Part shown: positions 45,603 through 59,412 of the stretch, piece after piece
Numbering within the stretch: position 1 is the first letter of the stretch
How the letters are laid out: the number at the start of each line of letters is the position of its first letter
From: Pelodera strongyloides
Lineage: Eukaryota; Nematoda; Chromadorea; Rhabditida; Rhabditidae
Length of the DNA: 64,000 nucleotides
Assembly: GCA_036852015.1 (NCBI GenBank)
Contig: JAANDG010000669.1
Coordinates: 1 to 64,000 of the forward strand
Reading direction: 5' to 3'
The notes under the pieces: model-generated
Seen by the model: the letters and a program-made list of their open reading frames with translations, nothing else
What the model was told of the DNA's origin: nothing
The model's database searches: none
Position numbers and translations under genes: made by a program

Positions 45603-45610
45603 TATAAATA
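45603..45610 (+). promoter_or_regulatory. TATA box upstream of the small secreted peptide gene
   Basis: TATAAATA stands 52 bases before the ATG at 45662, a fitting distance for a short leader transcript starting about 30 bases downstream. No other close match to this consensus precedes the gene. Confidence 0.45.
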
Positions 45611-45661
45611 TAAGCTCGTGGCTAGTGAACCTGTATAGCCAAATTTCTTTAGATCTTCGAG

Positions 45662-45923
45662 ATGTTGTCTATTCGGTTGCTACTCCTCATTTACCTGCAC
45701 AGAGTTTCTTCAGGTATGCTGTTCCTTTCTCCCTTTTCTTTGACAATTTCCTTTTTTAATATAATTGCCCTTGACAAATGCTGCATGGTTGCATCCATTA
45801 AGGCAGCGTAACAATAAGTCCCGTCTTACAGGTTCTGGTCAAGGAGTTTCTCGCGAAACCGACGTTTTTGAAGACGGGGAATGCTGCGTGGAGATTACAG
45901 TGCGAGATTGCTGTAATAATTAG
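45662..45923 (+). CDS. Two-exon gene for a 47-aa secreted peptide with paired cysteines
   Basis: Exon 1 is 45662-45713 and exon 2 is 45832-45923. The donor is CAG|GTATGCT and the acceptor GTCTTACAG, and the codon split gives glycine 18 (phase 1). Residues 1-17 (MLSIRLLLLIYLHRVSS) form a clear signal peptide. The mature part is about 29 residues, acidic in the middle (DVFEDGE), with a C-C-x7-C-C arrangement (Cys35, 36, 44, 45) three residues before the stop. Four cysteines at the end suggest two disulfides. A TATA box precedes the gene. No homologue is recognised; a secreted signalling, antimicrobial or secretory-gland peptide are possibilities. The model is compact and internally consistent, but expression is not shown. 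Confidence 0.6.
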
Positions 45924-46018
45924 CAGGCCGGGAATGGACGCGTGGTGGAAAATCGCTTGTTCAGGTTTATTTTCATCATGTTTGGGGGCCTGGGAAAGCT
46001 TGTTTATCTTTATTCAAA

Positions 46019-46110
46019 CAGTAAGAACTCCGTTCAGTTAGAGTTTCTAACAGTAAGAACTCCGTTCAGTTGGAGTTTTTTTTGTGCAAATATGTTGTTT
46101 TCAGTTGGAG
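46019..46110. repeat. Short tandem duplication
   Basis: ACAGTAAGAACTCCGTTCAG occurs twice in a row (46019 and 46049), with GTTGGAG-TTTTTTTTGTG repeated after it. Confidence 0.75.
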
Positions 46111-46226
46111 ATTTTTTTTGTGCGTTTCAATGAAGCAACATTAATAAAAGCATTTGTACATTGAAAGAGTCCAAATATGCAATTATTGGAATGCGTTGCT
46201 ATTTACAAGTAGCCTTTTGAGAAACA

Positions 46227-46517
46227 ATGCCTGTTTTTAAGATGTACCGTCCGCTTGTTCACACGAATACGGGCAAGGAACAGGAATTGCCAAACGACAG
46301 GGACATCCAACGGGACCTTTGCATTAAGCCATCTGTTTTCACCATTCGTTTTGCTTTGCTCCGTATTGTATTGATTTATGTGGGTCTTACAAAAAAGGGG
46401 GATATGGTAGCGCGAGGAATACGAGGTGTTTGGTGTTGTCGTGAGCTGGTCATATGTATCGTGAATTTCCACAATGAGGAGCGATATGTGCAATTACGGT
46501 CAAAAATGAGTTCTTAA
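46227..46517 (+). other. Unsupported 96-codon ORF
   Basis: Open frame with ATG just before the satellite; the complementary strand has an equally long ORF at 46203-46493. No domain, splice site or similarity is visible. Listed only so the stretch is not left blank. Confidence 0.15.
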
Positions 46518-46639
46518 CAAAAAAAAAGTCAAACAAAAGAAGTGCGCTAAAAATTACTTCCACCAAGCGTATCAATGCCTAAATTATGTCACTTCATATT
46601 TGGAGGAATATAAAACAAACCAAATAACTGCTTACAACC

Positions 46640-49600
46640 AAATTGATGCAACCAAATTGGTACAGTAAACCAGACTTATGTGCTTAAAATGTACCACTTT
46701 CCCGTTTTGGAAGCGTACAAATAAAAACAAGAATATAATGTTGCAGCTCTTTCCAGCAGAATCTGTTGCAACATTAATAATAACTTATTAAAAGCTGTGA
46801 TGCAACCAAATTGGTGCAGTAAGCCAGACCTATGTGCTTAAAATGTACCACTTTCCTGTTTGGAAGCGTTCTAATAAAAACAACAATATAATGTTGCAGC
46901 GCTTTCCAGCAGAAGCTGTTGCAACATTAATTATAACTTATTAAAAGCTGTGATCCAACCAAACATTAAACCAGACGAATGTGCTTAAAATGTACCACTT
47001 TCCTGTTTTGGAAGCGTACTAATAAAAACAACAATATAATGTTGCAGCGCTTTCCAGCAGAAGCTGTTGCAACATTAATTATAACTTACTAAAAGCTGTG
47101 ATCCAACCAAATTGGTACAGTAAACCAGACCTATATGCTTAAAATGTACCTCTTTCCTGTTTTGGAAGCGTACTAATACAAACAAGAATATAATGTTGCA
47201 GCGCTTTCCAGCAGAAGCTGTTGCAACATTAATTATAACTTACTAAAAGCTGTGATCCAACCAAATTGGTGCAGTAAGTCAGACCTATGTGCTTAAAATA
47301 TACCACTTTCCTGTTTTGGAAGCGCAATAATAAAAAGAACAATATAATGTTGCAGCGCTTTCCAGCAGAAGCTGTTGCAACATTAATTATAACTTATTAC
47401 AAGCTGTGATCCAACCAAATTGGTACAGTAAACCAGACCTATGTGCTTAAAATGTACCTCTTTCCTGTTTTGGAAGCGTACTAATACAAACAAGAATATA
47501 AAGTTGCAGCGCTTTCCAGCAGAAGCTGTTGCAACATTAATTATAACTTATTAAAATCTGTGATCCAACCAAACAGTAAACCAGACCTATTTGCTTAAAA
47601 TGTACTACTTTCCGGTTTTGGAAGCGTACTAATAAAAACAACAATATAATGTTGCAGCGCTTTCCAGCAGAAGCTGTTGCAACATTAATTATAACTTATT
47701 AAAAGCTGTGATCCAACCAAAAAGAAACCAGACCTATTTGCTTAAAATGTATACTTTCTTTCCGGTTTTGGAAGCGTACTAAAAAACAAAATATAATGTT
47801 GCAGCGCTTTCCAGCAGAAGCTGTTGCAACTTAATTATAACTTATTAAAAGCTGTGATCCAACCAAACAGTAAACCAGACCTATGTGCTTAAAATGTACT
47901 ACTTTCCGGTTTTGGAAGCGTACTAATAAAAACAACAATATAATGTTGCAGCGCTTTCCACAGAAGCTGTTGCAACATTCATTATAACTTATTAAAAGCT
48001 GTGATCCAACCAAATTGGTACAGTAAACCAGACCTATATGCTGAAAATGTACCACTTTCCTGTTTTGGAAGCGTACTAATAAAAAAAAATATAATGTTGC
48101 AGCGCTTTCCAGCAGAAGCTGTTGCAACATTAATTATAACTTATTAAAAGCTGTGATCCAACCAAATTGGTACAGTAAACCAGACCTATGTGCTTAAAAT
48201 GTACCTCTTTCCTGTTTTGGAAACGTACTATAAAACCAACAACATTATGTTGCAGCGCTTTCAGCAGAAGCTGTTGCAACATTAATTATAACTTATTAAA
48301 AAGCTGTGATCCAACCAAATTGGTACAGTAAACCAGACCTATGTGCTTAAAATGTACTACTTTCCTGTTCTGGAAGCGTACTAATAAAAACAAGAATGTA
48401 ATGTTGCAGTGCTTTAGAGCAGGAGCTGCTGCAACATTAATTATAACTTATTAAAAGCTGTGATCCAACCAAATTGGTACAGTAAACCGAACCTATGTGC
48501 TTGAAATGTACCACTTTCCGGTTTTGGAAGCGTACTAATAAAAACAACAATATAATGTTGCAGCGCTTTCCAGCAGAAGCTGTTGCAACATTAATTATAA
48601 CTTATTAAAAGCTGTGATCCAACCAAACATTAAACCAGACGTATGTGCTTAAAATGTACCACTTTCCTGTTTTGGAAGCGTACTAATAAAAACAACAATA
48701 TAATGTTGCAGCGCTTTCCAGCAGAAGCTGTTGCAACATTAATTCTAACTTACTAAAAGCTGTGATCCAACCAAATTGGTACAATAAACCAGACCTATGT
48801 GCTTAAAATGTACCACTTTCCGGTTTTGGAAGCGTACTAGTAAAAACAACAATATAATGTTGCAGCGCTTTATAACTTATTAAAAGCTGTGATCCAACCA
48901 AATTGGTACAGTAAACCAGACCTATATGCTTAAAATGTACCTCTTTCCTGTTTTGGAAACGTACTAATAAAAACAAGAATATAATGTTGCAGCGCTTTCC
49001 AGCAGAAGCTGGTTGCAACATTAATTATAACTTATTAAAATCTGTGATCCATCCAAACAGTAAACCAGACCTATTTGCTTAAAATGTACTACTTTCCGGT
49101 TTTGGAAGCGTACTAATAAAAACAACAATGTAATGTTGCAGCGCTTTCCAGCAGAAGCTGTTGCAACATTAATTATAACTTATTAAAAGCTGTGATCCAA
49201 CCAAATTGGTACAGTAAACCAGACCTATTTGCTTAAAATGTACTACTTTCCGGTTTTGGAAGCGTACTAGTAAAAACAACAATGTAATGTTGCAGCGCTT
49301 TCCAGCAGAAGCTGTTGCAACATTAATTATAACTTATTAAAAGCTGTGATCCAACCAAATTGGTACAGTAAACCAGACCTATGTGCTTAAAATGTACTAC
49401 TTTCCTGTTTTGGAAGCGTACTAATAAAAACAAGAATGTAATGTTGCAGTGCTTTAGAGCAGGAGCTGCTGCAACATTAATTATAACTTATTAAAAGCTG
49501 TGATCCAACCAAATTGGTACAGTAAACCAGACCTATATGCTTAAAATGTACCTCTTTCCGGTTTTGGAAGCGTACTAATAAAAACAAGAATGTAATGTTG

Positions 49601-52600
49601 CAGTGCTTTAGAGCAGGAGCTGCTGCAACATTAATTATAACTTATTAAAAGCTGTGATCCAACCAAATTGGTACAGTAAACCAGACCTATATGCTTAAAA
49701 TGTACCTCTTTCCTGTTTTGGAAGCGTACTACTACAAACAAGAATATAATGTTGCAGCGCTTTCCAGCAGAAGCTGTTGCAACATTAATTATAACTTATT
49801 AAAAGCTGTGATCCAACCAAATTGGTACAGTAAACCAGACCTATATGCTTAAAATGTACCTCTTTCCTGTTTTGGAAACGTACTAATAAAAACAACAATA
49901 TAATGTTGCAGCGCTTTCCAGCAGAAGCTGTTGTAACATTAATTATAACTTATTAAAAGCTGTGATCCAACCAAATTGGTACAGTAAACCAGACCTATGT
50001 GCTTAAAATGTACCTCTTTCCTGTTTTGGAAACGTACTAATAAAAACAACAACATAATGTTGCAGCGCTTTCCAGCAGAAGCTGTTGCAACATTAATTAT
50101 AACTTATTAAAAAGCTGTGATCCAACCAAATTGGTACAGTAAACCAGACCTATGTGCTTAAAATGTACTACTTTCCTGTTCTGGAAGCGTACTAATAAAA
50201 ACAAGAATGTAATGTTGCAGTGCTTTAGAGCAGGAGCTGCTGCAACATTAATTATAACTTATTAAAAGCTGTGATCCAACCAAATTGGTACAGTAAACCG
50301 AACCTATGTGCTTGAAATGTACCACTTTCCGGTTTTGGAAGCGTACTAATAAAAACAACAATATAATGTTGCAGCGCTTTCCAGCAGAAGCTGTTGCAAC
50401 ATTAATTATAACTTATTAAAAGCTGTGATCCAACCAAACATTAAACCAGACGTATGTGCTTAAAATGTACCACTTTCCTGTTTTGGAAGCGTACTAATAA
50501 AAACAACAATATAATGTTGCAGCGCTTTCCAGCAGAAGCTGTTGCAACATTAATTCTAACTTACTAAAAGCTGTGATCCAACCAAATTGGTACAATAAAC
50601 CAGACCTATGTGCTTAAAATGTACCACTTTCCGGTTTTGGAAGCGTACTAGTAAAAACAACAATATAATGTTGCAGCGCTTTATAACTTATTAAAAGCTG
50701 TGATCCAACCAAATTGGTACAGTAAACCAGACCTATATGCTTAAAATGTACCTCTTTCCTGTTTTGGAAGCGTACTACTACAAACAAGAATATAATGTTG
50801 CAGCGCTTTCCAGCAGAAGCTGTTGCAACATTAATTATAACTTATTAAAATCTGTGATCCATCCAAACAGTAAACCAGACCTATTTGCTTAAAATGTACT
50901 ACTTTCCGGTTTTGGAAGCGTACTAATAAAAACAACAATGTAATGTTGCAGCGCTTTCCAGCAGAAGTTGTTGCAACATTAATTATAACTTATTAAAAGC
51001 TGTGATCCAACCAAACAGTAAACCAGACCTATTTGCTTAAAATGTACTACTTTCCGGTTTTGGAAGCGTACTAATAAAAACAACAATATAATGTTGCAGC
51101 GCTTTATAACTTTATTAAAAGCTGTGATCCAACCAAATTGGTACAGTAAACCAGACCTATGTGCTTAAAATGTACTACTTTCCTGTTTTGGAAGCGTACT
51201 AATAAAAACAAGAATGTAATTTGCAGTGCTTTAGAGCAGGAGCTGCTGCAACATTAATTATAACTTATTAAAAAGCTGTGATCCAACCAAATTGGTACAG
51301 TAAACCAGACCCATATGCTTAAAATGTACCTCTTTCCGGTTTTGGAAGCGTACTAATAAAAACAAGAATGTAATGTTGCAGTGCTTTAGAGCAGGAGCTG
51401 CTGCAACATTAATTATAACTTATTAAAAGCTGTGATCCAACCAAATTGGTACAGTAAACCAGACCTATATGCTTAAAATGTACCTCTTTCCTGTTTTGGA
51501 AGCGTACTAATACAAACAAGAATATAATGTTGCAGCGCTTTCCAGCAGAAGCTGTTGCAACATTAATTATAACTTATTAAAATCTGTGATCCAACCAAAC
51601 AGTAAACCAGACCTATTTGCTTAAAATGTACTACTTTCCGGTTTTGGAAGCGTACTAATAAAAACAACAATGTAATGTTGCAGCGCTTTCCAGCAGAAGC
51701 TGTTGCAACATTAATTATAACTTATTAAAAGCTGTGATCCAACCAAACAGTAAACCAGACCTATTTGCTTAAAATGTACTACTTTCCGGTTTTGGAAGCG
51801 TACTAATAAAAACAACAATGTAATGTTGCAGCGCTTTCCAGCAGAAGCTGTTGCAACATTAATTATAACTTATTAAAATCTGTGATCCAACCAAACAGTA
51901 AACCAGACCTATGTGCTTAAAATGTACTACTTTCCGGTTTTGGAAGCGTACTAATAAAAACAACAATGTAATGTTGCAGCGCTTTCCAGCAGAAGCTGTT
52001 GCAACATTAATTATAACTTATTAAAAGCTGTGATCCAACCAAATTGGTACAGTAAACCAGACCTATGTGCTTAAAATGTACCACTTTCCGGTTTTGGAAG
52101 CGTACTAGTAAAAACAACTATATAATGTTGCAGCGCTTTCCAGCAGAAGCTGTTGCAACATGAATTATAACTTATTACAAGCTGTGATCCAACCAAATTG
52201 GTACAGTAAACCAGACCTATATGCTTAAAATGTACCTCTTTCCTGTTTTGGAAGCGTACTAATACAAACAAGAATATAATGTTGCAGCGCTTTCCAGCAG
52301 AAGCTGTTGCAACATTAATTATAACTTATTAAAATCTGTGATCCAACCAAACAGTAAACCAGACCTATTTGCTTAAAATGTACTACTTTCCGGTTTTGGA
52401 AGCGTACTAATAAAAACAACAATGTAATGTTGCAGCGCTTTCCAGCAGAAGCTGTTGCAACATTAATTATAACTTATTAAAAGCTGTGATCCAACCAAAC
52501 AGTAAACCAGACCTATTTGCTTAAAATGTACTACTTTCCGGTTTTGGAAGCGTACTAGCAAAAACAACAATATAATGTTGCAGCGCTTTCCAGCAGAAGC

Positions 52601-55600
52601 TGTTGCAACATTAATTATAACTTATTACAAGCTGTGATCCAACCAAATTGGTACAGTAAACCAGACGTATGTGCTTAAAATGTACCACTTTCCTGTTTTG
52701 GAAGCGTACTAATAAAAACATCAATATAATGTTGCAGCGCTTTCCAGCAGAAGCTGTTGCAACATTAATTCTAACTTACTAAAAGCTGTGATCCAACCAA
52801 ATTGGTACAGTAAACCAGACCTATGTGCTTAAAATGTACTACTTTCCGGTTTTGGAAGCGTACTAGTAAAAACAACAATATATAATGTTGCAGCGCTTTC
52901 CAGCAGAAGCTGTTGCAACATTAATTATAACTTATTAAAAGCTGTGATCCAACTAAACATTAAATGAGACGTATGTGCTTAAAATGTACCACTTTCCTGT
53001 TTTGGAAGCGTACTAATAAAAACAACAATATAATGTTGCAGCGCTTTCCAGCAGAAGCTGTTGCAATATTAATTATAACTTGTTACAAGCTGTGATCCAA
53101 CCAAATTGGTACAGTAAACCAGACGTATGTGCTTAAAATGTACCACTTTCCTGTTTTGGAAGCGTACTAATAAAAACTTCAATATAATGTTGCAGCGCTT
53201 TCCAGCAGAAGCTGTTGCAACATTAATTATAACTTATTACAAGCTGTGATCCAACCAAATTGGTACAGTAAACCAGACCTATATGCTTAAAATGTACCTC
53301 TTTCCTGTTTTGGAAGCGTACTAATACAAACAAGAATATAATGTTGCAGCGCTTTCCAGCAGAAGCTGTTGCAACATTAATTATAACTTATTAAAATCTG
53401 TGATCCAACCAAACAGTAAACCAGACCTATTTGCTTAAAATGTACTACTTTCCGGTTTTGGAAGCGTACTAATAAAAACAACAATGTAATGTTGCAGCGC
53501 TTCCCAGCAGAAGCTGTTGCAACATTAATTATAACTTATTAAAAGCTGTGATCCAACCAAACAGTAAACCAGACCTATTTGCTTAAAATGTACTACTTTC
53601 CGGTTTTGGAAGCGTACTAGTAAAAACAACAATATAATGTTGCAGCGCTTTCCAGCAGAAGTTGTTGCAACATTAATTCTAACTTACTAAAAGCTGTGAT
53701 CCAACCAAATTGGTACAGTAAACCAGACATATGTGCTTAAAATGTACCACTTTCCTGTTTTGGAAGCGTACTAGTAAAAAGAACAATATAATGTTGCAGC
53801 GCTTTCCAGCAGAAGCTGTTGCAACATTAATTATAACTTATTACAAGCTGTGATCCAACCAAATTGGTACAGTAAACCAGACCTATGTGCTTAAAATGTA
53901 CCACTTTCCGGTTTTGGAAGCGTACTAGTAAAAACAACAATATAATGTTGCAGCGCTTTCCAGCAGAAGCTGTTGCAACATTAATTATAACTTATTAAAA
54001 GCTGTGATCCAACCAAATTGGTACAGTAAACCAGACCTATGTGCTTAAAATGTACCACTTTCCGGTTTTGGAAGCGTACTAGTAAAAACAACAATATAAT
54101 GTTGCAGCGCTTTCCAGCAGAAGCTGTTGCAACATTAATTATAACTTATTAAAAGCTGTGATCCAACCAAACAGTAAACCAGACCTATGTGCTTAAAATG
54201 TACTACTTTCCGGTTTTGGAAGCGTACTAATAAAAACAACAATATAATGTTGCAGCGCTTTCCAGCAGAAGCTGTTGCAACATTAATTATAACTTATTAA
54301 AAGCTGTGATCCAACCAAATTGGTACAGTAAACCAGACCTATATGCTTAAAATGTACCTCTTTCCTGTTTTGGAAACGTACTAATAAAAACAACAATATA
54401 ATGTTGCAGCGCTTTCCAGCAGAAGCTGTTGCAACATTAATTATAACTTATTAAAAGATGTGATCCAACCAAATTGGTACAGTAAACCAGACCTATATGC
54501 TTAAAATGTACCTCTTTCCTGTTTTGGAAGCGTACTAGTAAAAACAACAATATAATGTTGCAGCGCTTTCCAGCAGAAGCTGTTGCAACATTAATTATAA
54601 CTTATTACAAGCTGTGATCCAACCAAATTGGTACAGTAAACCAGACCTATGTGCTTAAAATGTACTACTTTCCTGTTTTGGAAGCGTACTAATAAAAACA
54701 AGAATGTAATGTTGCAGTGCTTTAGAGCAGGAGCTGCTGCAACATTAAATATAACTTATTAAAAGCTGTGATCCAACCAAATTGGTACAGTAAACCAGAC
54801 CTATGTGCTTAAAATGTACCACTTTCCGGTTTTGGAAGCGTACTAATAAATAAAAAGAGAATGTTGCAGCGCATTGTAGCAGACGCTGTTGCAACATTAA
54901 TATAACTGACTACAAGCTGTGATCCAACCAAATTGGTACAGTAAACCAGACCTATGTGCTTGAAATGTATCACTTTCCTGTTTTGGAAGCGCAATAATAA
55001 AAAAAACAATATAATGTTGCAGCGCTTTCCAGCAGAAGCTGTTGCAACATTAATTATAACTTACTAAAAGCTGTGTTCCAACCAAATTGGTACAGTAAAC
55101 CAGACCTATATGCTTAAAATGTACCACTTTCCTGTTTTGGAAGCGTACTAATAAAAACAACAATATAATGTTGCAGCGCTTTCCAGCAGAAGCTGTTTCA
55201 ACATTAATTATAACTTATTAAAAGCTTTGATCCAACCAAATTGGTACAGTAAACCAGACCTATATGCTGAAAATGTACCACTTTCCTGTTTTGGAAGCGT
55301 ACTAATACAAACAAGAATATAATGTTACAGCGCTTTCCAGCAGAAGCTGTTGCAACATTAATTATAACTTATTAAAAGCTGTGATCCAACCAAATTGGTA
55401 CAGTAAACCAGACCTATATGCTGAAAATGTACCACTTTCCTGTTTTGGAAGCGTACTAATACAAACAAGAATATAATGTTGCAGCGCTTTCCAGCAGAAG
55501 CTGTTGCAACATTAATTATAACTTATTAAAAGCTGTGATCCAACCAAATTGGTACATTAACCAGACCTATATGCTTAAAATGTACCTCTTTCCTGTTTTG

Positions 55601-57670
55601 GAAGCGTACTAATACAAACAAGAATATAAAGTTGCAGCGCTTTCCAGCAGAAGCTGTTGCAACATTAATTATAACTTATTAAAATCTGTGATCCAACCAA
55701 ACAGTAAACCAGACCTATTTGCTTAAAATGTACTAACTTTCCGGTTTTGGAAGCGTACTAATAAAAACAACAATTTGCAGCGCTTTCCAGCAGAAGCTGT
55801 TGCAACATTAATTATAACTTATTAAAAGCTGTGATCCAACCAAACAGTAAACCAGACCTATTTGCTTAAAATGTACTACTTTCCGGTTTTGGCAGCGTAC
55901 TAGTAAAAACAACAATATAATGTTGCAGCGCTTTCCAGCAGAAGCTGTTGCAACATTAATTATAACTTATTACAAGCTGTGATCCAACCAAATTGGTACA
56001 GTAAACCAGACCTATATGCTTTAAATATACCACTTTCGTGTTTTGGAAGCGTACTAATAAAAACAACAATGTACTGTTGCAGCGCTTTCCAGCAGAAGCT
56101 GTTGCAACATTAATTATAACTTATTAAAAGCTGTGATCCAACCAAACAGTAAACCAGACCTATTTGCTTAAAATGTACTACTTTCCGGTTTTGGAAGCGT
56201 ACTAGTAAAAACAAAAATATAATGTTGCAGCGCTTTCCAGCAGAAGCTGTTGCAACATTAATTATAACTTATAAAAAGCTGTGATCCAACCACATTGGTA
56301 CAGTAAACCAGACCTATATGCTTAAAATGTACCTATTTCCTGTCTTGGAAACGTACTAATAAAAACAACAATATAACGTTGAAGCGCTTTCCAGCAGAAG
56401 CTGTTGCAACATTAATTATAACTTATTAAAAGCTGTGATCCAACCAAATTGGCACAGTAAACCAAACCTATATTCTTAAAATGTACCTCTTTCCTGTTTT
56501 GGAAACGTACTAATACAAACAAGAATATAATGTTTCAGCGCTTTCCAGCAAAAGCTGTTGCAACATTAATTATAACTTATTAAAAGCTGTGATCCAACCA
56601 AATTGGTACAGTAGACCAGACCTCAAACAGTAAACCAGACCTATTTGCTTAAAATGTACTACTTTCCGGTTTTGGAAGCGTACTAATAAAAACAACATTG
56701 TAATGTTGCAGCGCTTTCCAGAAGAAGCTGTTGCAACATTAATTATAACTTACTAAAAGCTGTGATCCAACCAAATTGGTACAGTAAACCAGACCTATAT
56801 GATTAAAATGTACCACTTTCCTATTTTGGAAGCGTACTAATACAAACAAGAATATAATGTTTCAGCGCTTTCAAGCAGAAGCTGTTGCAACATTAATTAT
56901 AACTTATTAAAAGCTGTGATCCAACCAAATTGGTACAGTAGACCAGACCTCAAACAGTAAACCAGACCTATTTGCTTAAAATGTACTACTTACCGGTTTT
57001 GGAAGCGTACTAATAAAAACAACAATGGTAATGTTGCAGCGCTTTCCAGCAGAAGCTGTTGCAACATTAATTATAACTTACTAAAAGCTGTGATCCAACC
57101 AAATTGGTACAGTAAACCAGACCTATATGATTAAAATGTACCACTTTCCTATTTTGGAAGCGTACTAATACAAACAAGAATATAATGTTTCAGCGCTTTC
57201 CAGCAGAAGCTGTTGCAACATTAATTATAACTTATTAAAAGCTGTGATCCAACCAAATTGGTACAGTAGACCAGACCTCAAACAGTAAACCAGACCTATT
57301 TGCTTAAAATGTACTACTTTCCGGTTTTGGAAGCGTACTAATAAAAACAACATTGTAATGTTGCAGCGCTTTCCAGAAGAAGCTGTTGCAACATTAATTA
57401 TAACTTACTAAAAGCTGTGATCCATCCAAATTGGTACAGTAAACCAGACCTATATGATTAAAATGTACCATTTTCCTATTTTGGAAGCGTACTAATACAA
57501 ACAAGAATATAATGTTTCAGCGCTTTCCAGCAGAAGCTGTTGCAACATTAATTCTAACTTATTAAAAGCTGTGATCCAACCAAACAGTAAACCAGACCTA
57601 TTTGCTTAAAATGTACTACTTTCCTGTTTTTCGAAGCGTACTAATAAATGAGAAGAGAATGTTGCAGCGC
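46640..57670. repeat. Satellite array 3: ~148/154-bp unit, about 70 copies
   Basis: An 11-kb head-to-tail array. The full unit is 154 bp (for example 49135 to 49289); a common variant lacks about 6 bp where CAAATTGGTACAGTAAACC is replaced by CAAACAGTAAACC. Every unit contains a palindrome AATGTTGCA...TGCAACATT around a variable centre. Two centres occur: GCGCTTTCCAGCAGAAGCTGT (most units) and GTGCTTTAGAGCAGGAGCTGC (scattered units such as 48400, 49440, 49600, 51230, 54720). Short blocks are themselves duplicated, for example 48240-48900 reappears near 50040-50700. Units become more divergent toward the right end. Periodic minus-strand ORFs are not genes. Confidence 0.97.
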
Positions 57671-57672
57671 TA

Positions 57673-58043
57673 CAAGAGTATATTTTTTTGAAATTTTTCT
57701 GATTTTATATACGCAGGTTTCGTGCAGAAATACGGTAGTATTGACAGAATCGCATCGAGGTTTTGGGAAATCTCACAAAGAAGTGGCAACCACGCCTCCT
57801 TTTTGGCGCATAGATAGTGAGAACGTGAGAGTCGAAGACACCAAAATTTCTCCGAGGGAAATATGGGTCGACTCCGCGCTTTCTGTCTCTTCAACATCGA
57901 ACCCTTCATTGGTTACTCTTTCCTATATCTTGAAGGATTGGTACCCCTCGGTTTTCTGCCTTTCTTGGTGCATATTCAACGTTTTCCGTCCATTATTCAT
58001 CTATAGGAACTTGTTGGCAAGAAACCCCCTTTTTGCGTTGTAA
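57673..58043 (+). other. ORF region right of satellite 3, uncertain
   Basis: The plus strand is open for over 100 codons to a TAA at 58043, with a possible acceptor (TATATACGCAG at about 57716) before VSCRNTVVLTESHRGFGKSH. The minus strand is also open at 57670-57909. Composition does not clearly favour either strand. No domain is visible. Confidence 0.2.
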
Positions 58044-59412
58044 TTAGTGAATACTATTGCTAGCTTTTTCTCATAACTCTTTATATAAACAGTGAAAATG
58101 CTTATGTAAAAGTATTTTTATTTAATGAAATTGAACTATAGATCAAAACTCAAAACAATTTGTACAAAAAAAAAGAGCGTAATTGCGGGCAATAATCGAG
58201 GAATTGGTCAGGATTATTACGTTCACATACATACATCAGTATAAAGGTAAACACGCGATCTGCATCGGATAAGATCACTACTTGGAATAGGGCACACTTG
58301 GAAACCCGATATTGCACACGACAAGAAAACCCAAACTAAGTTAGCGTTATCGCGCTAACAAACGAACAAATAATATAGAAAACATCGTCAGTCACCAGTT
58401 AAAAACGACTAAATTTCAGAAGTTATAATTGCGAGCACATATGTATTTGATTGCAAGTGATAGTTGGATCATGAATGATAAGTCAAGATAGTAGATTAAA
58501 ATGAACGAATGACAACATACAGTCGGGTGATTTGAAACATACATGTAATAGCTGTCTGTACTTTGAGTCAGAACTATAATAACTCGACAAGGAACAAAGC
58601 AATCGCAATCGATGCATGATGTGAATAAAGTGAACATAGATAAGTGACATGAATTATAAATCGAGAGAGAATAAAGAGAGGCAACAGTTGTCAACAGTCG
58701 GACAAAACCCCTCATCATGATTTCAAAAGAGCTAGACCAAAGATATGATAAACATATGAGTTCAATAAACTTAAAGCGAATTTATTATTGTGCACTTACT
58801 GAATAAATAAAAGAAAAATGGTGTCTAACAAACCTGGGCGTTCTTCAGACTTTGTCAATGTCCACACAATACTTTTCGGCGTCCTATTTCTCACTGAAAC
58901 ATAAACATTGAGGATCTGGTTTATGAAAAAGAAATGCGATTGTGCGCATGACGAGGATGGTGCAATCCATCGCAATCAAGCAAAACGAACGGACTTATTT
59001 TTTTGCGGGAGTTTTTTTTAGTGTGTTGTCGTTGCGCCTTCTAAAGTCTTTAGCATATTTATCCCGTTGGTTCGAGTCATGGTTTTTCTGCTTTGTTTCA
59101 AACATTAGTAAAAAAAACTGTAAAATACTGACAAAGAAACCATACCGGGATTTTTCGCGGCGACAGAACAATAATACGTGTGCGATTGATACTTTCTTGA
59201 ATCCTATAGATGCCGTATTCGCAAACCCGGGTATTTCCGTCCCTGGAATTGGTGTGTTCGGTGCTTGAAGCAATTGGATTTTGTTCTAATCCTTCTTATT
59301 GCTTTACGCATGAGTGTTTAATAGCAGTTTTATTACTAGCAAAGTAATTGAAAGCGTGCTTATTTCGTAAAACGTCCAATTGAGAATCACACTACACATA
59401 ATCAAACCCTAC
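58044..59412. other. Probable 3' part or neighbour of the repeat-protein gene
   Basis: On the minus strand an exon-like stretch lies at 58836-58895 (acceptor ATGTTTCAG, donor CCAG|GTTTG) and reads RTPKSIVWTLTKSEERP in one frame. Its end is comparable with the second cassette exon downstream (HTSNSRPFA). It does not join in phase to the exon at 59413. A second candidate near 59140-59265 reads GTEIPGFANTASIGFKK with donor CCCG|GTATGG. The rest is AT-rich with no supported feature. Confidence 0.25.

Noticed and set aside
47831..55009. Minus-strand ORFs with repeated LVRFQNRKVVHF text
   Set aside because: Periodic translation of satellite 3 with stops in most units.
46640..57670. CRISPR-like array
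   Set aside because: Repeats are ~150 bp and contiguous with no unique spacers; the genome is eukaryotic.
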